DNA from: Pseudomonadales bacterium
GTDB taxonomy: Bacteria > Pseudomonadota > Gammaproteobacteria > Pseudomonadales > Pseudohongiellaceae
DNA: 64,000 nucleotides
Direction of reading: 5' to 3'
Assembly (NCBI GenBank): GCA_023254735.1
Contig: JALRKV010000083.1
Coordinates: 25,082-89,081, forward strand
Positions within the stretch are counted from its first letter, which is position 1, and every line of letters starts with the position of its first letter. Below the pieces are notes generated by a model that saw only the letters and a program-made list of their open reading frames with translations, was not told the DNA's origin and made no database searches. Positions 45,119-54,816 of the stretch are shown here, one piece after another. The translations under genes were made by a program, and so were the position numbers.

Positions 45119-46833
45119 TGATTCTCGTCCGAGGGTACAGAGGCTTGAGGCAGAGAGGACGACGCCTCGCCTGCGTGCCGCAGTGTTCGACTGAGAAGAA
45201 TAACAGGAATTAGACTCGCCAACACGATCGCAAGTGCGGGACCGGCAGCATCAGCAAGCCTCTCCTCGTTAGCCAGCTCAAAAGTGCGAATGGCCAACGT
45301 ATTGAAATTAAAAGGCCGAAGAAGGAGTGTCGCGGGGAGCTCTTTGAGCACATCCACGAACACCAGAAGCAGCGCAGTCGCCAACGAGCCACGCATAATC
45401 GGAATATGTACGCGGCGTAAAAGCGCCGCCGGACTCAATCCCATACTCCGTCCCGCTTCGTCCATCGAGGGCCGGATCTTGGTAAGACCGGCATCGACGG
45501 TATTAAGCGCGATAGGTAAAAACCGGACTAGATAGGCAAAGACGAGAATAAACACGGTGCCGCTCAGCAGAAGCCCCGTGTTGTAGTTAAAGTTGGCGAC
45601 CATAAATTCGCTCAGGCGATTGTCGAACCAAGCGAACGGCACCAGTACACCTATCGCTACCACGGTGCCGGGCAGCGCATAGCCGAGACCGACGAGGCGC
45701 GCCGAGACACGCGACACATTACTTGGGAATGCCCGCTTGCCGTAAGCGATAAAAAGCGCGAGTCCCAGCGCCGCACTCGCGGTAAGAGCAGCGAGAGTGA
45801 CGCTGTTAAAAAGATAACCCGCAAAGTCACTCGTCAGAATCGTGTCGTAGGTGATTGATGCCCAAAAGAGCAGCTGCAAAAAAGGCACAATAAAACCAAG
45901 CAGCACGGGCACGCCGCAGACCGCATAGGCCAGACATAAACTGAGTCCTCGGAGCGCCTCAGGATCACTCGGCCGGCTGCGCGCACCCGTATTGAAAAAC
46001 TGCGATTGCTGTCGCGACCAAGCCTCAAGTGAAACCAAAATAAAAACGAAGCCAAGCAGTAGTGCAGAGAGCTGCGCTGCCCCAACACTGCTGCCCAATC
46101 CATTCCACGTGCGATAGATACCGGTGGTAAACGTAGAAAGACCGAAATACTGCACCGTGCCGTAGTCCGCGAGGGTCTCCATCAGTGCGATACTCAAGCC
46201 AACCACAATCGCCGGACGCGCCAAGGGCAATGCGACTCTCAAAAATGCGCCACGCTTAGAGCAACCTAGGCTACGTGCAGCTTCCATTACGCTACCCGAC
46301 TGCTCGTTGAATGCGGCACGCGCGAGGAGATACACATAGGGATAAAAAACCAGAGACAGCATCGCAACTGCGCCGCCCAGTGATCGAATTTCGGGAAACC
46401 AATAATCACCGTAGCGCCATCCGAACGCCTCGCGCAAACTACTCTGGAGAGGACCCGCGACGTCGAGCATTCCGGTGTAGGTGTACGCGATAATATAGGC
46501 GGGAATAGCCAACGGGAGCAGCAGCGCCCATTCGAGCACTTTACTACCGGGAAATCGATAAACCGTTACGAGCCACGCAGGAAAGATGCCTAGCGCGAGA
46601 ACGCCGACGCTAACACCCGCCATAAGCAGTAACGAGTTGCGCGTGTAGCGCGTGAGTACAGTGTCGAGCAGATGCGTCCAAATGTCCCCCGCGGGGAAAA
46701 ACACGGAGGAGATAACAACGACAATCGGGGTCGCAAGCAGCAGCGATAATATCAGCAACGACAAAGGCCAAGGCCTCAATCGAGACAGCCTTGGCCTAGG
46801 AAAGTCATTCTTTAGCAGTGAGGCGATGCTCAC
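45115..46833 (-). CDS. fbpB: Iron(III) ABC transporter permease (FbpB type)
   Basis: A 572-residue permease with two fused permease halves and about 12 helices. The coupling loops EAARSLGCSKRGAFLRVALP (first half) and EAGRSMGLSPAALLRRVHIP (second half) are the EAA motifs. The start is a GTG at 46833. It overlaps the ATPase gene by ATGA and lies 86 bp downstream of the binding protein, so the three form an operon. Confidence 0.9.
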   Translation of the reverse strand: MSIASLLKNDFPRPRLSRLRPWPLSLLILSLLLATPIVVVISSVFFPAGDIWTHLLDTVLTRYTRNSLLLMAGVSVGVLALGIFPAWLVTVYRFPGSKVLEWALLLPLAIPAYIIAYTYTGMLDVAGPLQSSLREAFGWRYGDYWFPEIRSLGGAVAMLSLVFYPYVYLLARAAFNEQSGSVMEAARSLGCSKRGAFLRVALPLARPAIVVGLSIALMETLADYGTVQYFGLSTFTTGIYRTWNGLGSSVGAAQLSALLLGFVFILVSLEAWSRQQSQFFNTGARSRPSDPEALRGLSLCLAYAVCGVPVLLGFIVPFLQLLFWASITYDTILTSDFAGYLFNSVTLAALTASAALGLALFIAYGKRAFPSNVSRVSARLVGLGYALPGTVVAIGVLVPFAWFDNRLSEFMVANFNYNTGLLLSGTVFILVFAYLVRFLPIALNTVDAGLTKIRPSMDEAGRSMGLSPAALLRRVHIPIMRGSLATALLLVFVDVLKELPATLLLRPFNFNTLAIRTFELANEERLADAAGPALAIVLASLIPVILLSRTLRHAGEASSSLPQASVPSDENQ

Positions 46834-46919
46834 TCTGCACTCTTATTCATAAACGATCGATCATTAATACCGCTTGATCACACCCCAATTATCGCTCGAG
46901 CCGCTCTTTCTTGAGTGGC

Positions 46920-47939
46920 TTACTGCCAGCCCGCGCGGTCGGCGAGCCTTACTGCGGCCTCGTTATTCTTTCCGAGCGCCTCGAGGTTTAGCTGGTCAGC
47001 CTTGAACGACCCAAACCCCTGCAGAGTGGCGCTGACAGGAATATCTGCTCGCACCGAATACTCGTTATTCACCTCGGCATACCATTGCTGCGCATAGTCG
47101 TCGCTCAAAAATTCGATTAACCGCTGCGCCTCATTAGGGTTCTTCGATGTTTTGATCATACCGGCACCGCTCACATTCATGTGCGCGCCGCGGTCTGCTT
47201 GGTTAGGCCAGATCACTCCTACCTGCTTTGCCACGTCGACATCGGCGGCCACGCTCGAATTGAGCATACCGGCGAGATAGTAAGTATTGGATACGGCGAG
47301 TTTGCACTGCCCTGCGACTGCTGCACGAATCTGATCGCGATCGCCTCCCTGTGGACGCCTAGCCATGTTCGCAACCAATCCCTCTGCCCACGCCTCTGTC
47401 GCCTCTTCACCAAGATGCTCGATAAGCGAGGCGAGCAGCGACTGGTTGTAGATATTTCCTGATGAGCGGATGCAGACTTCGCCCTTCCATTTCGGATCGG
47501 CGAGGTCTTCATAACTGGCTATTTCGTCAGCAGAAACACGCGACTTATCAAACATGATGACGCGCGAACGCAGCGACAAACCAAACCACTGATTATCTGG
47601 ATCGCGATAGGCGGCTGGAATGCGCTGCGTTAGAATCTCCGACTCGAGAGGAGCCAGAATGCCCGCCTCCTTAGCCCTAAATAGCCGCCCCGCGTCGACC
47701 GTTAACAGAACATCGGCCGGCGAGTTAGCCCCTTCTAGCTCAATGCGGCGGATAAGCGCGTCGGCGCTCTCGGTGATTAAATTCACTTCGATACCGGTCT
47801 CCTCGCTAAACCGGTCCAGCGCAGGTTTGATGAGTTCTTCGGAGCGCGCAGAATACACATTGACTTCAGCGGCACTCACGCAGCCTGCGGCGATCAATGC
47901 TGCACCAGTGGCGAGTGACAACAGTTGTTTCCTAATCAT
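46920..47939 (-). CDS. fbpA: Iron(III)-binding periplasmic protein (FbpA/FutA type)
   Basis: A 339-residue solute-binding protein with a signal (LSLATGAALIAAGCVSA; a lipobox-like GC is present). The mature start AEVNVYSARSEELIKPAL is the FbpA pattern, and NEYSVR near residue 300 contains a probable Fe-ligating Tyr. AGGA lies 8 nt before the ATG at 47939; the upstream frame would use 47957. It probably passes ferric iron delivered through the TonB receptor to the permease. Confidence 0.9.
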   Translation of the reverse strand: MIRKQLLSLATGAALIAAGCVSAAEVNVYSARSEELIKPALDRFSEETGIEVNLITESADALIRRIELEGANSPADVLLTVDAGRLFRAKEAGILAPLESEILTQRIPAAYRDPDNQWFGLSLRSRVIMFDKSRVSADEIASYEDLADPKWKGEVCIRSSGNIYNQSLLASLIEHLGEEATEAWAEGLVANMARRPQGGDRDQIRAAVAGQCKLAVSNTYYLAGMLNSSVAADVDVAKQVGVIWPNQADRGAHMNVSGAGMIKTSKNPNEAQRLIEFLSDDYAQQWYAEVNNEYSVRADIPVSATLQGFGSFKADQLNLEALGKNNEAAVRLADRAGWQ

Positions 47940-48048
47940 CGATAGTTTCCTCAACAAATCTAATTACCTGATTCTTGCATTCGACACGCCCAGCTTCTGC
48001 GTTTTCGGGCGCGTATTATGCGCCAAGTTTGTTCCCGTTTACATTGAC

Positions 48049-50289
48049 TTAGAAATTAAGTCTCAGCCCCGCTGACAATGTGCGCTCTTTGTTAGGGCGC
48101 GCGCCGTAGGGCTGGCGACCCATAATGTCATGCGTATCGGTCAGATTTTCGACTCGTGCGAACAGGTTGATAAGCGGACTCAACTGATAGCTCGTACTCA
48201 GGTCGATCGTGAGACTGTCATCGGTGCGCTCAAAAGCACCACACGACGCGCGAACGCAAACATCGTCAACATAGTTGGCACTCATGTACGCTGTCCATTG
48301 ACCAGTCTCAAGTCCAAGTGCAATACGCAGCTGATTTTCTGGGAGATACGGAAGCGGATCACCCGCCTCTACTGCGCCGAAGAAATCCGTGTCCGCAATA
48401 CTCGTGTCAAATTCGCCATCAATCCGCGTGTAGCTCAGCGTGAGCGGCAGTCGATAGGCTGGGTTCTGCGATAGATCGGCCGTGAGCAACGCCTCCAACC
48501 CGCTTACCGTCGCCGCGTCGCCATTGAAGGCGTCGCCAATAATGCAGTCGCTGCCCGACGAGGCTGTGCATTGACCCAGCAAATTATCGTAGTCACTCAC
48601 AAAGGCAATAAGTTCGGCCGCAAGACTGCCGTCTTGGAAGCGTGCTCCCAGTTCGTAGTTAATTGCCACTTCCTCCTCCACACCTGGAGAATTTGACGGC
48701 GCTGTAAAGCCTTTATGCACCCCACCGATCAGACTCAAGCCGGGCGTTGCCTGATAGCTTACGCCGATGCCTGGTAGCCAGACTTGCGCGGTGTTGGTGC
48801 GGCCATCGCGGAAATCGCGCGCTGCGCCATTCTTGAAACGTGTGCGGTCCTGATCTATGTCTTCGAAGCGAATACCGGGTGACACAGTCCAGTCACCGAA
48901 GGTAATTTCATCGCGGATGAAGAAGGCGAGCGCCTCGGCCGACTGTACTTGATTACCCGCATTGCCCTCAGTGCCTAGCGAGTCCAGACCTAGCTTGCCT
49001 GCTCTTTGGGAATAGGTATCGTTGCGTTGAAAGCGATCTTCCTCGTCTTCGTGGAAGCGCAGACCAGCACTGATTTCATGCTGCGCTCCGCCAAAATCAC
49101 CTACCCAGTTTGCGCCGAACTGAAGTCCACGGGAATAGTACTCGCGGTTGTTCGATCGCAGCTGCACGCTGCCGGTTGGCGTGTCAACAGAGCCATCAAG
49201 AATGCCCTGAAGCTGTTCGTGGCTGTAAGCGCCCAACCCATTGCCGAGATTCACGGCGTCGATGACACTCGCCCAGCTCTTGCCCGAGTAACTGTCAGCA
49301 TTCGCGCTGCCATCGAGGTCCAGCCCTTCGGTTTTGAACCAATTGCGCTGGTGCGTGTTGTTATAGGCTGTTGCCGTCAGACTGAAGTTCTCAGTTACGT
49401 CGAAGCTGTAGCGCAAAATCGCCTGTTCGTGTTCCGTCGCTATATTGTCGAGCTCCGAAAGCCCATAGCGGCGCAGAGAATCGTCGCCGAAATCATTATC
49501 GGTGAGACCCAGATAGCTTTGATTCGAATCCTGATCAGCAAGCTGCAGCTTTAATTCGATCGCGTGGGGCGAGCCAAGGGGTGCGTAGCTCAGCTTGGCA
49601 GTAAAATCTGTCACGTCGAGACCTGTAGTCGCATCGCTTCGATCGATCGTTTGAAAGCCATCGGACTGCCACTGATGTGCTTCGATGAGAAAGCCCACAC
49701 CATTGTCGCTGCGGCCGCCGTAGGTGGCGTGAACACGATAGGTCGCGTCTTGTCCGACTTCGGTAAGCCACGTACCACCCATCTCGCGTGGGATCGGCGT
49801 CGACGCCATATTAAGCGCGCCACCAATTGTGTAGGGCCCCTGAGTAATTGCCGCGGGGCCTTTTACTACTTCGACCGCTGCCATACGCCCCATCGTCGGG
49901 AAGTAATAAGCTGAAGGCGCTGAGTAGGGTGCCGGGGCGATAAGCACATTGTCTTCGAGCAGCGTGATGCGGCCACTGCGCTCCGTCGCCACACCGCGAA
50001 TACCGATATTCGGGCGCAGGCCGTAGCCATCTTCTATCTGCAAGCTCACGCCGGGCACTTCGCGTACGATTCGCTGTACATCAGAATAGGCGAACTGCCT
50101 GAGCTGCTCCTCGCCAATAAAATGCGCCGAGCCAGCTATTTTGCGTGCTTCTTCCAAGCTCCCAACTATCGTCACTTCTTCGACCGATGAGCCGAGCGCA
50201 TCCTGCGCTACAGCGAGGGTTGAGGCCATTTGCAGCGCGCCAAGGGCTATCGCGCTAGCAAGGGTTGTACGTGAAAAACGTGTATTCAT
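48049..50289 (-). CDS. TonB-dependent receptor, ferric siderophore/citrate type
   Basis: A 746-residue outer-membrane receptor. Signal ending LAVAQ, a TonB-box-like EEVTIVG near residue 37, then plug domain with VPGVSLQIEDGYGLRPNIGIRG and VEVVKGPAAITQGPYTIGGAL, like FecA-type and related iron receptors. The C-terminal beta strand ends LSAGLRLNF with a terminal Phe. AGGA lies 6-7 nt before the ATG at 50289; a longer frame reaches 50328. A Fur-box-like site lies about 150 bp upstream and an FbpABC importer downstream, so it should take up a ferric complex when iron is low. Confidence 0.92.
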   Translation of the reverse strand: MNTRFSRTTLASAIALGALQMASTLAVAQDALGSSVEEVTIVGSLEEARKIAGSAHFIGEEQLRQFAYSDVQRIVREVPGVSLQIEDGYGLRPNIGIRGVATERSGRITLLEDNVLIAPAPYSAPSAYYFPTMGRMAAVEVVKGPAAITQGPYTIGGALNMASTPIPREMGGTWLTEVGQDATYRVHATYGGRSDNGVGFLIEAHQWQSDGFQTIDRSDATTGLDVTDFTAKLSYAPLGSPHAIELKLQLADQDSNQSYLGLTDNDFGDDSLRRYGLSELDNIATEHEQAILRYSFDVTENFSLTATAYNNTHQRNWFKTEGLDLDGSANADSYSGKSWASVIDAVNLGNGLGAYSHEQLQGILDGSVDTPTGSVQLRSNNREYYSRGLQFGANWVGDFGGAQHEISAGLRFHEDEEDRFQRNDTYSQRAGKLGLDSLGTEGNAGNQVQSAEALAFFIRDEITFGDWTVSPGIRFEDIDQDRTRFKNGAARDFRDGRTNTAQVWLPGIGVSYQATPGLSLIGGVHKGFTAPSNSPGVEEEVAINYELGARFQDGSLAAELIAFVSDYDNLLGQCTASSGSDCIIGDAFNGDAATVSGLEALLTADLSQNPAYRLPLTLSYTRIDGEFDTSIADTDFFGAVEAGDPLPYLPENQLRIALGLETGQWTAYMSANYVDDVCVRASCGAFERTDDSLTIDLSTSYQLSPLINLFARVENLTDTHDIMGRQPYGARPNKERTLSAGLRLNF

Positions 50290-50668
50290 TTCGGTTCCTG
50301 TACACCGGCGTTTTTGTCGCGCGGCCATTGATCACTATATTTGCCATAAGAGCACTAACATTGTCTGTCTGCCTCGCCAGCGCCTGCGATCCTTCGCTAA
50401 CACGCTCAGTGGCGAGACAGAGACGCTACTCTAATGCAGATGAGAATCATTATCAATTAGATTTGTGTTTATTTTTTGATATTTTTTGCTTCGCGGTAGA
50501 CACTACGCTCGAAAAGCAATATCCGAGCATCCGGCGCCCACACCTCACTGAGGCAAGGTGACCGCCCAAGCAAATGAGCAAAACGCCATCTAAGGGCTGT
50601 CAAAGAACGATTAAAGAGCGACCAAAGGACCACCAAGAAACATCCAAGCGAGAATAAAGGAAAGATAC
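50290..50668. other. Divergent intergenic region of the iron receptor and M28-like gene
   Basis: About 380 bp between divergent genes. It holds the Fur-box-like site at 50436-50454 and presumably both promoters. The short frame starting at 50444 is not convincing and I see no RNA gene. Confidence 0.5.
50436..50454. promoter_or_regulatory. Fur-box-like operator
   Basis: A 19-bp site matching the Fur consensus at 15 of 19 positions, with the half ATGAGAATCATTATC nearly exact. It is about 150 bp upstream of the TonB receptor and 215 bp upstream of the M28-like gene. It suggests iron-dependent repression of the receptor and possibly the divergent gene. Confidence 0.7.
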
Positions 50669-52024
50669 ATGACCCTCCCTCTTAAGCATTCGACACGCGG
50701 CGCCTTGTTCGCGTCATGTCTCGTCGCCCTCTCTTTTTCAGCCACGGCGTCAGCGAGCGATGCCGAGCTACAGGCAATAGCTACTGCACCCTCCGCGGCG
50801 CGAATCGCGGCCGACATCGAGACGCTCGTGGGCTTCGGGACACGTCATACGTTATCGGAGACTCAGTCACAGACTCGGGGGATCGGCGCAGCGCGGCGCT
50901 GGATCGAAGACGAATTCAATCGAATCTCGACCGACTGCGGCGGCTGCCTCGAGGTATTCACGGTCGGCGACACCGTATCGGGCGATCGCATTCCTGAGCC
51001 GACCGAAGTTGTTAACGTGGTCGCCGTCTTGCGCGGCACACAGGACCCTAACCGCTACGTGATGATGAGCGGAGACATCGACTCGCGCGTCAGCGATCCG
51101 CTCAATGCAGAGTCCGACTCACCCGGCGCCAATGACAATGCCTCAGGCATGGCTGGGGTGCTTGAGGCGGCACGCGTGCTGAGCAACTACCGGTTTGCAG
51201 GATCAATTGCCTTTGTCGGCCTCTCTGGAGAGGAGCAGGGGCTTTATGGCGGCGCGATTCTCGCCAAACATGCCATTGCCCATAACTGGCGCATTCAGGC
51301 AGTTATTAACAACGACATGATTGGCAATATAACGGGCGTCAATGGCGTAACCAACAACAGCACCGCACGCGTCTTCTCCGAGGGGACACGCTACGTCGAA
51401 ACTGCTGAGGAGGCACGACTGCGTCGCTTTCAGGGCGGAGAAGTCGACTCCGCCTCGCGCAATATCGCGCGTTACGTTGATCTCATGGCTGACAAATACA
51501 TAAACAACCTCGATGTGATGATGGTCTATCGTTTAGACCGATTCGGGCGTGGCGGCCACCATCGCCCGTTTAATGAAGCCGGGTTTCCCGCGGTACGCAT
51601 CATGGAAACCAATGAAAACTACACACAGCAGCATCAAGACTTACGAATCGAAAACGGCATAGAGTATGGCGACACGCTCGAGCATGTGGACTTCGACTAC
51701 GCCGCCAAACTCACCGCACTTAATGCGGTAGTGTTAGCCGGCATGGCATGGGCACCGGCACCGCCAAGCGACGTCGAGATACGAGGTCAGGTTAGCCCTA
51801 ACACCACGCTCAGCTGGACGCCGGACGAGCGTGCAGCGGGCTATCGCGTACACTGGCGACTAACCACGTCGCCAACGTGGGACTATTCGCGCGATGTCGG
51901 CAAAGTCGATACGTTTACGCTCGACAATGTCGTCATCGACAATTACTTTTTTGGGGTATCCAGTCTGTCAACAGACGGCGTGCAGAGCCCGGTTGTATTC
52001 CCGGGGCCGGCCGGCGCTTTCTAG
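50669..52024 (+). CDS. Exported M28-family metallopeptidase-like protein
   Basis: A 451-residue protein with a signal (LFASCLVALSFSATASA). An M28 fold follows: D156 in PGANDNASG (bridging ligand), E188/E189 in GEEQGLYGG, D216 in NNDMIGN, and H in DTLEHVDFDY. The first zinc ligand is normally His in a GHxDS motif; here it is D136 in SGDIDS, so zinc site 1 is changed. The last 90 residues form a fibronectin III-like domain (TLSWTPDERAAGYRVHW). AAGGAAAGATAC precedes the ATG. It is probably a secreted aminopeptidase, or an inactive relative. Confidence 0.82.
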   Translation: MTLPLKHSTRGALFASCLVALSFSATASASDAELQAIATAPSAARIAADIETLVGFGTRHTLSETQSQTRGIGAARRWIEDEFNRISTDCGGCLEVFTVGDTVSGDRIPEPTEVVNVVAVLRGTQDPNRYVMMSGDIDSRVSDPLNAESDSPGANDNASGMAGVLEAARVLSNYRFAGSIAFVGLSGEEQGLYGGAILAKHAIAHNWRIQAVINNDMIGNITGVNGVTNNSTARVFSEGTRYVETAEEARLRRFQGGEVDSASRNIARYVDLMADKYINNLDVMMVYRLDRFGRGGHHRPFNEAGFPAVRIMETNENYTQQHQDLRIENGIEYGDTLEHVDFDYAAKLTALNAVVLAGMAWAPAPPSDVEIRGQVSPNTTLSWTPDERAAGYRVHWRLTTSPTWDYSRDVGKVDTFTLDNVVIDNYFFGVSSLSTDGVQSPVVFPGPAGAF

Positions 52025-52189
52025 CCGGGCTTACTAATCTGGTTTAACCTAGTTCTTTGACTTCGAGTTTTGAGAATAGATGCGGGCAGTTCGCTAGTCG
52101 GCGCGAGCTGTGTAAAAAGTCATAGCCGCGACACGCATGCCGCCCGCGATCAATAACTAGCAACAGCGACCATCAACAGGAGACTTAAT

Positions 52190-52852
52190 ATGAAGACTAA
52201 ACGCTTACTTACTTGCGCGGCGGTCATCGCCGCGTCGACTTTCGGCGCGATCAACGCGCAGGACCCAGAGACAGATAACGCGATGAGCTTTTTTATTACT
52301 AGCGTCGGCAGCGGCGACGGAGCCAACCTCGGAGGCTTGGCTGGCGCCGACGCGCATTGCCAGAATCTAGCGGAGGCGGCTGGCTCACGCGGCAAGACGT
52401 GGCGCGCCTATCTAAGCGCCCACGCAACCGAGGAAATGGCGGCGATCGACGCCCGTGATCGCATCGGCTTTGGTCCATGGTACAACGCAAAGGGAGTCGA
52501 AGTAGCGAGCACGCTGAATGCACTGCACAGTGACTTCATGAACCTCGGCAAGGAAAATTCACTCGACGAGAACGGCAATCAGGTGAAAGGTCGCGGAGAC
52601 TCACCGAACGAACACGACATTCTTACGGGTTCCTCCTTGGCCGGCAACGCTATCGATGACGGTGAAGACCACACGTGTAATAACTGGACGAGCAACGGTG
52701 CGGGAAGCGCACAGGTCGGCCACTTCGATCGCCAAGGTGGCGGTGCCAACCCCAATTCGTGGAACAGCGCTCACGGATCGCGCGGCTGCAGCCAGGCAAA
52801 TCTAGTTGCGACCGGCGGCGCAGGTTATTTCTACTGTTTCGCGACAAACTAG
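52190..52852 (+). CDS. Secreted lectin-like protein
   Basis: A 220-residue protein with a signal (LTCAAVIAASTFGAINAQ). The mature part MSFFITSVGSGDGANLGGL, ADAHCQNLAEAAGS, RAYLSAH and DRIGFGPWYNAKG matches secreted proteins often annotated as lectin, distantly like the collagen-endostatin fold. Three further cysteines (TCNNW, RGCSQ, YFYCFA) probably form disulphides. AGGAG precedes the ATG. No neighbour indicates a ligand. Confidence 0.75.
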   Translation: MKTKRLLTCAAVIAASTFGAINAQDPETDNAMSFFITSVGSGDGANLGGLAGADAHCQNLAEAAGSRGKTWRAYLSAHATEEMAAIDARDRIGFGPWYNAKGVEVASTLNALHSDFMNLGKENSLDENGNQVKGRGDSPNEHDILTGSSLAGNAIDDGEDHTCNNWTSNGAGSAQVGHFDRQGGGANPNSWNSAHGSRGCSQANLVATGGAGYFYCFATN

Positions 52853-53001
52853 CAACCGTGCAACCGAGTAACGACTGCGAGACTCACTGATCGCATTCGT
52901 TACTCGCTGATTTCAAATTACCTGCCCTGCGCGCGAAGACAGCATCGGCAGCATGCGCATAATCGCAAAACCGCTTAACCGCATAATTAGAGACGCAGAC
53001 T

Positions 53002-53640
53002 ATGAGCCACCCTGCACCACTCAAACTCTATGGATTCGGACCCTCTCGCTCTTTCCGCGCGCTCTGGGCGCTTGAAGAGACCGGGCTTGCATTCGAGCAT
53101 ATCGAAACTGTCCTGCGTAAAGATGGGTCGCAAGCGAACAGCGCAAAGCACCCGAGCTATCTCGCACTCAATGCTCAAGGCAAAGTGCCTACCCTCGTCG
53201 ACGGTAACATGATACTCACCGAAAGCATCGCAATCGTGAATTACATCGCACGACTCGCACCCGAATCGAAACTAATGCCAACCTCGGTGAGCGACCTCGC
53301 GCGCTATGACGAGCTCTCGTGTTTTGTTCTTGCTGAGCTCGAACAACCGCTGTGGAGTAAGGGCAAACACCTGTTCGCGCTACCCGAAGAACAGCGTGTG
53401 CCAGAGATGTTAGACACCGCCAAATTTGAGTGGGCGAAGGCAGTACGCAGCCTCGAGGCTCTGCTCGACGACACTGAATTTGCCCTTGGCGGTCACTTCA
53501 GCGCCATCGACATTTTGCTCGCACACACCTTTAATTGGGCCCAGCGGTTTGAATTTGACGTGCCCGAGAAATACATCGCGCTTCGCGATCGTCATTTCGC
53601 GCGTCCAGCGGCGCAGCGAGCTCTCGCATCGATGGCGTAA
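53002..53640 (+). CDS. Glutathione S-transferase family protein
   Basis: A 212-residue cytosolic GST. N-terminal thioredoxin-like domain with SRSFRALWALEETGL (catalytic Ser type), GKVPTLVDG (cis-Pro) and LTESIAIVNYIA (glutathione site), then a helical C-terminal domain from about residue 88. Conjugation or reduction of electrophiles is expected; the substrate is unknown. The following S41-like gene starts 7 bp after its stop. Confidence 0.9.
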   Translation: MSHPAPLKLYGFGPSRSFRALWALEETGLAFEHIETVLRKDGSQANSAKHPSYLALNAQGKVPTLVDGNMILTESIAIVNYIARLAPESKLMPTSVSDLARYDELSCFVLAELEQPLWSKGKHLFALPEEQRVPEMLDTAKFEWAKAVRSLEALLDDTEFALGGHFSAIDILLAHTFNWAQRFEFDVPEKYIALRDRHFARPAAQRALASMA

Positions 53641-53647
53641 GACTTCG

Positions 53648-54787
53648 ATGCTGCGAGACTTATTTAGCGCGGGATTAATGGCACGCGTTCCCCCCGGGAC
53701 ACCCCGCCGCTGGCTTCACTTTATTTTAGCGGCGCTTGTATCTGTGGGAGCACAACACGCTGCTGCGCAAAATCCCAACACGCTCACAGCACTCGATAGC
53801 GCGTTCTATCGAGTTCAGAGTTTTGACACTGGCGCGGGCGATCAGCCTATCGCAATCAATCACCTAGGCATCGAGACCGAATACGCAGCTGACGGCGGAC
53901 ACCTGATTACCGCCGCTCTCGAGGGCTATCCCGCGCACGCCGCTGGACTCGAGCGGGGCGACGTTATACTCCGAATCGATGGTGCTGAATTTCATCCGGT
54001 TCTCAGCTTAAATCCACGCGCAGCAGAGGGCGAATTTCATCCGCTACGAGGCAGCGTACAAGTAACCTATAAGCGCGGCGCGGCGATTCTCATCGCCCCC
54101 GTCGCACCTGTTTTCGAAAGTCTTTACGACAGTTATCGCAGCGCCACCCTAAACAGCGTGCTCAGCTTCGCTGCGGGTAATAAGGTTATTGGCTATGTGC
54201 GCCTCTGGGCGCTGACGCGCGAGACGGGCGATCTCATTACCCTGGCTGAGCTAATAAAGTCATTACACGACACCGACGGCATCGTCTTGGATTTGAGAAA
54301 TAGCCATGGATATTTGGCTCCGGAACACGTCGATTTTTTCCGCACAGGCCGCAGTGATTTCTTATCGATTAGCCAAAGCGACCAAAGCGGCCAAAGTGAA
54401 AAAGCCGGAACGAATCGCGAGCAAAGACGGTTACTTCCTGATCGGCCGCGAGATGACGCGCTGCGCGCTTACCGCAAACCCATCGCGATTTTAATCGACC
54501 GCTCGACGCGCGGCGCGGCCGAGCTGCTCGCCTATCAACTAGCCAAACTCGACAGAGTCACCACGGTTGGCGAATCGACCCTCGGGCGCTTAGGTAGCTA
54601 CGTGTCAGACAGCTCCGGTGAAAAAGTTCTGGAATACTCGGCAGCCTATTCCACCTTAATAGATGGCGAGCCCTTCGAAGGCGTCGGCATCAAACCCAAA
54701 CGCAGCGTTTCCTTCCCTTACGAATCCATTTCGCGCAACGATCCGCAGTTTCAAGTTGCGGTGAATGTGCTGATGGGTGTCATTTAG
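53648..54787 (+). CDS. Exported PDZ plus S41-like protein, catalytic dyad lost (pseudopeptidase)
   Basis: A 379-residue protein with a signal (ILAALVSVGAQHAAAQ) and a PDZ domain (about 85-150, HAAGLERGDVILRIDG). An S41/C-terminal processing peptidase domain follows, with GYVRLWAL, DTDGIVLDLRNS and PIAILIDRSTRGAAEL. Aligned on E. coli Tsp, the nucleophile Ser is Gly289 and the general-base Lys is Arg314 (STLGRLG in place of PTFGKG), so it should be inactive as a peptidase. A short insert (about 240-270) is Ser/Gln/Arg rich. An in-frame extension over the GST gene is not used. Confidence 0.78.
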   Translation: MLRDLFSAGLMARVPPGTPRRWLHFILAALVSVGAQHAAAQNPNTLTALDSAFYRVQSFDTGAGDQPIAINHLGIETEYAADGGHLITAALEGYPAHAAGLERGDVILRIDGAEFHPVLSLNPRAAEGEFHPLRGSVQVTYKRGAAILIAPVAPVFESLYDSYRSATLNSVLSFAAGNKVIGYVRLWALTRETGDLITLAELIKSLHDTDGIVLDLRNSHGYLAPEHVDFFRTGRSDFLSISQSDQSGQSEKAGTNREQRRLLPDRPRDDALRAYRKPIAILIDRSTRGAAELLAYQLAKLDRVTTVGESTLGRLGSYVSDSSGEKVLEYSAAYSTLIDGEPFEGVGIKPKRSVSFPYESISRNDPQFQVAVNVLMGVI

Positions 54788-54816
54788 TCGCTAAGGCCCA
54801 CAAGAAGCTCTCATCA

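Noticed and set aside
49006..49554. 182-codon plus-strand ORF opposite the TonB receptor
   Set aside because: Shadow of the receptor; no recognisable domain.
53426..53647. N-terminal extension of the S41-like gene over the GST gene
   Set aside because: It overlaps 215 bp of a strongly conserved GST; the signal peptide begins at 53648.
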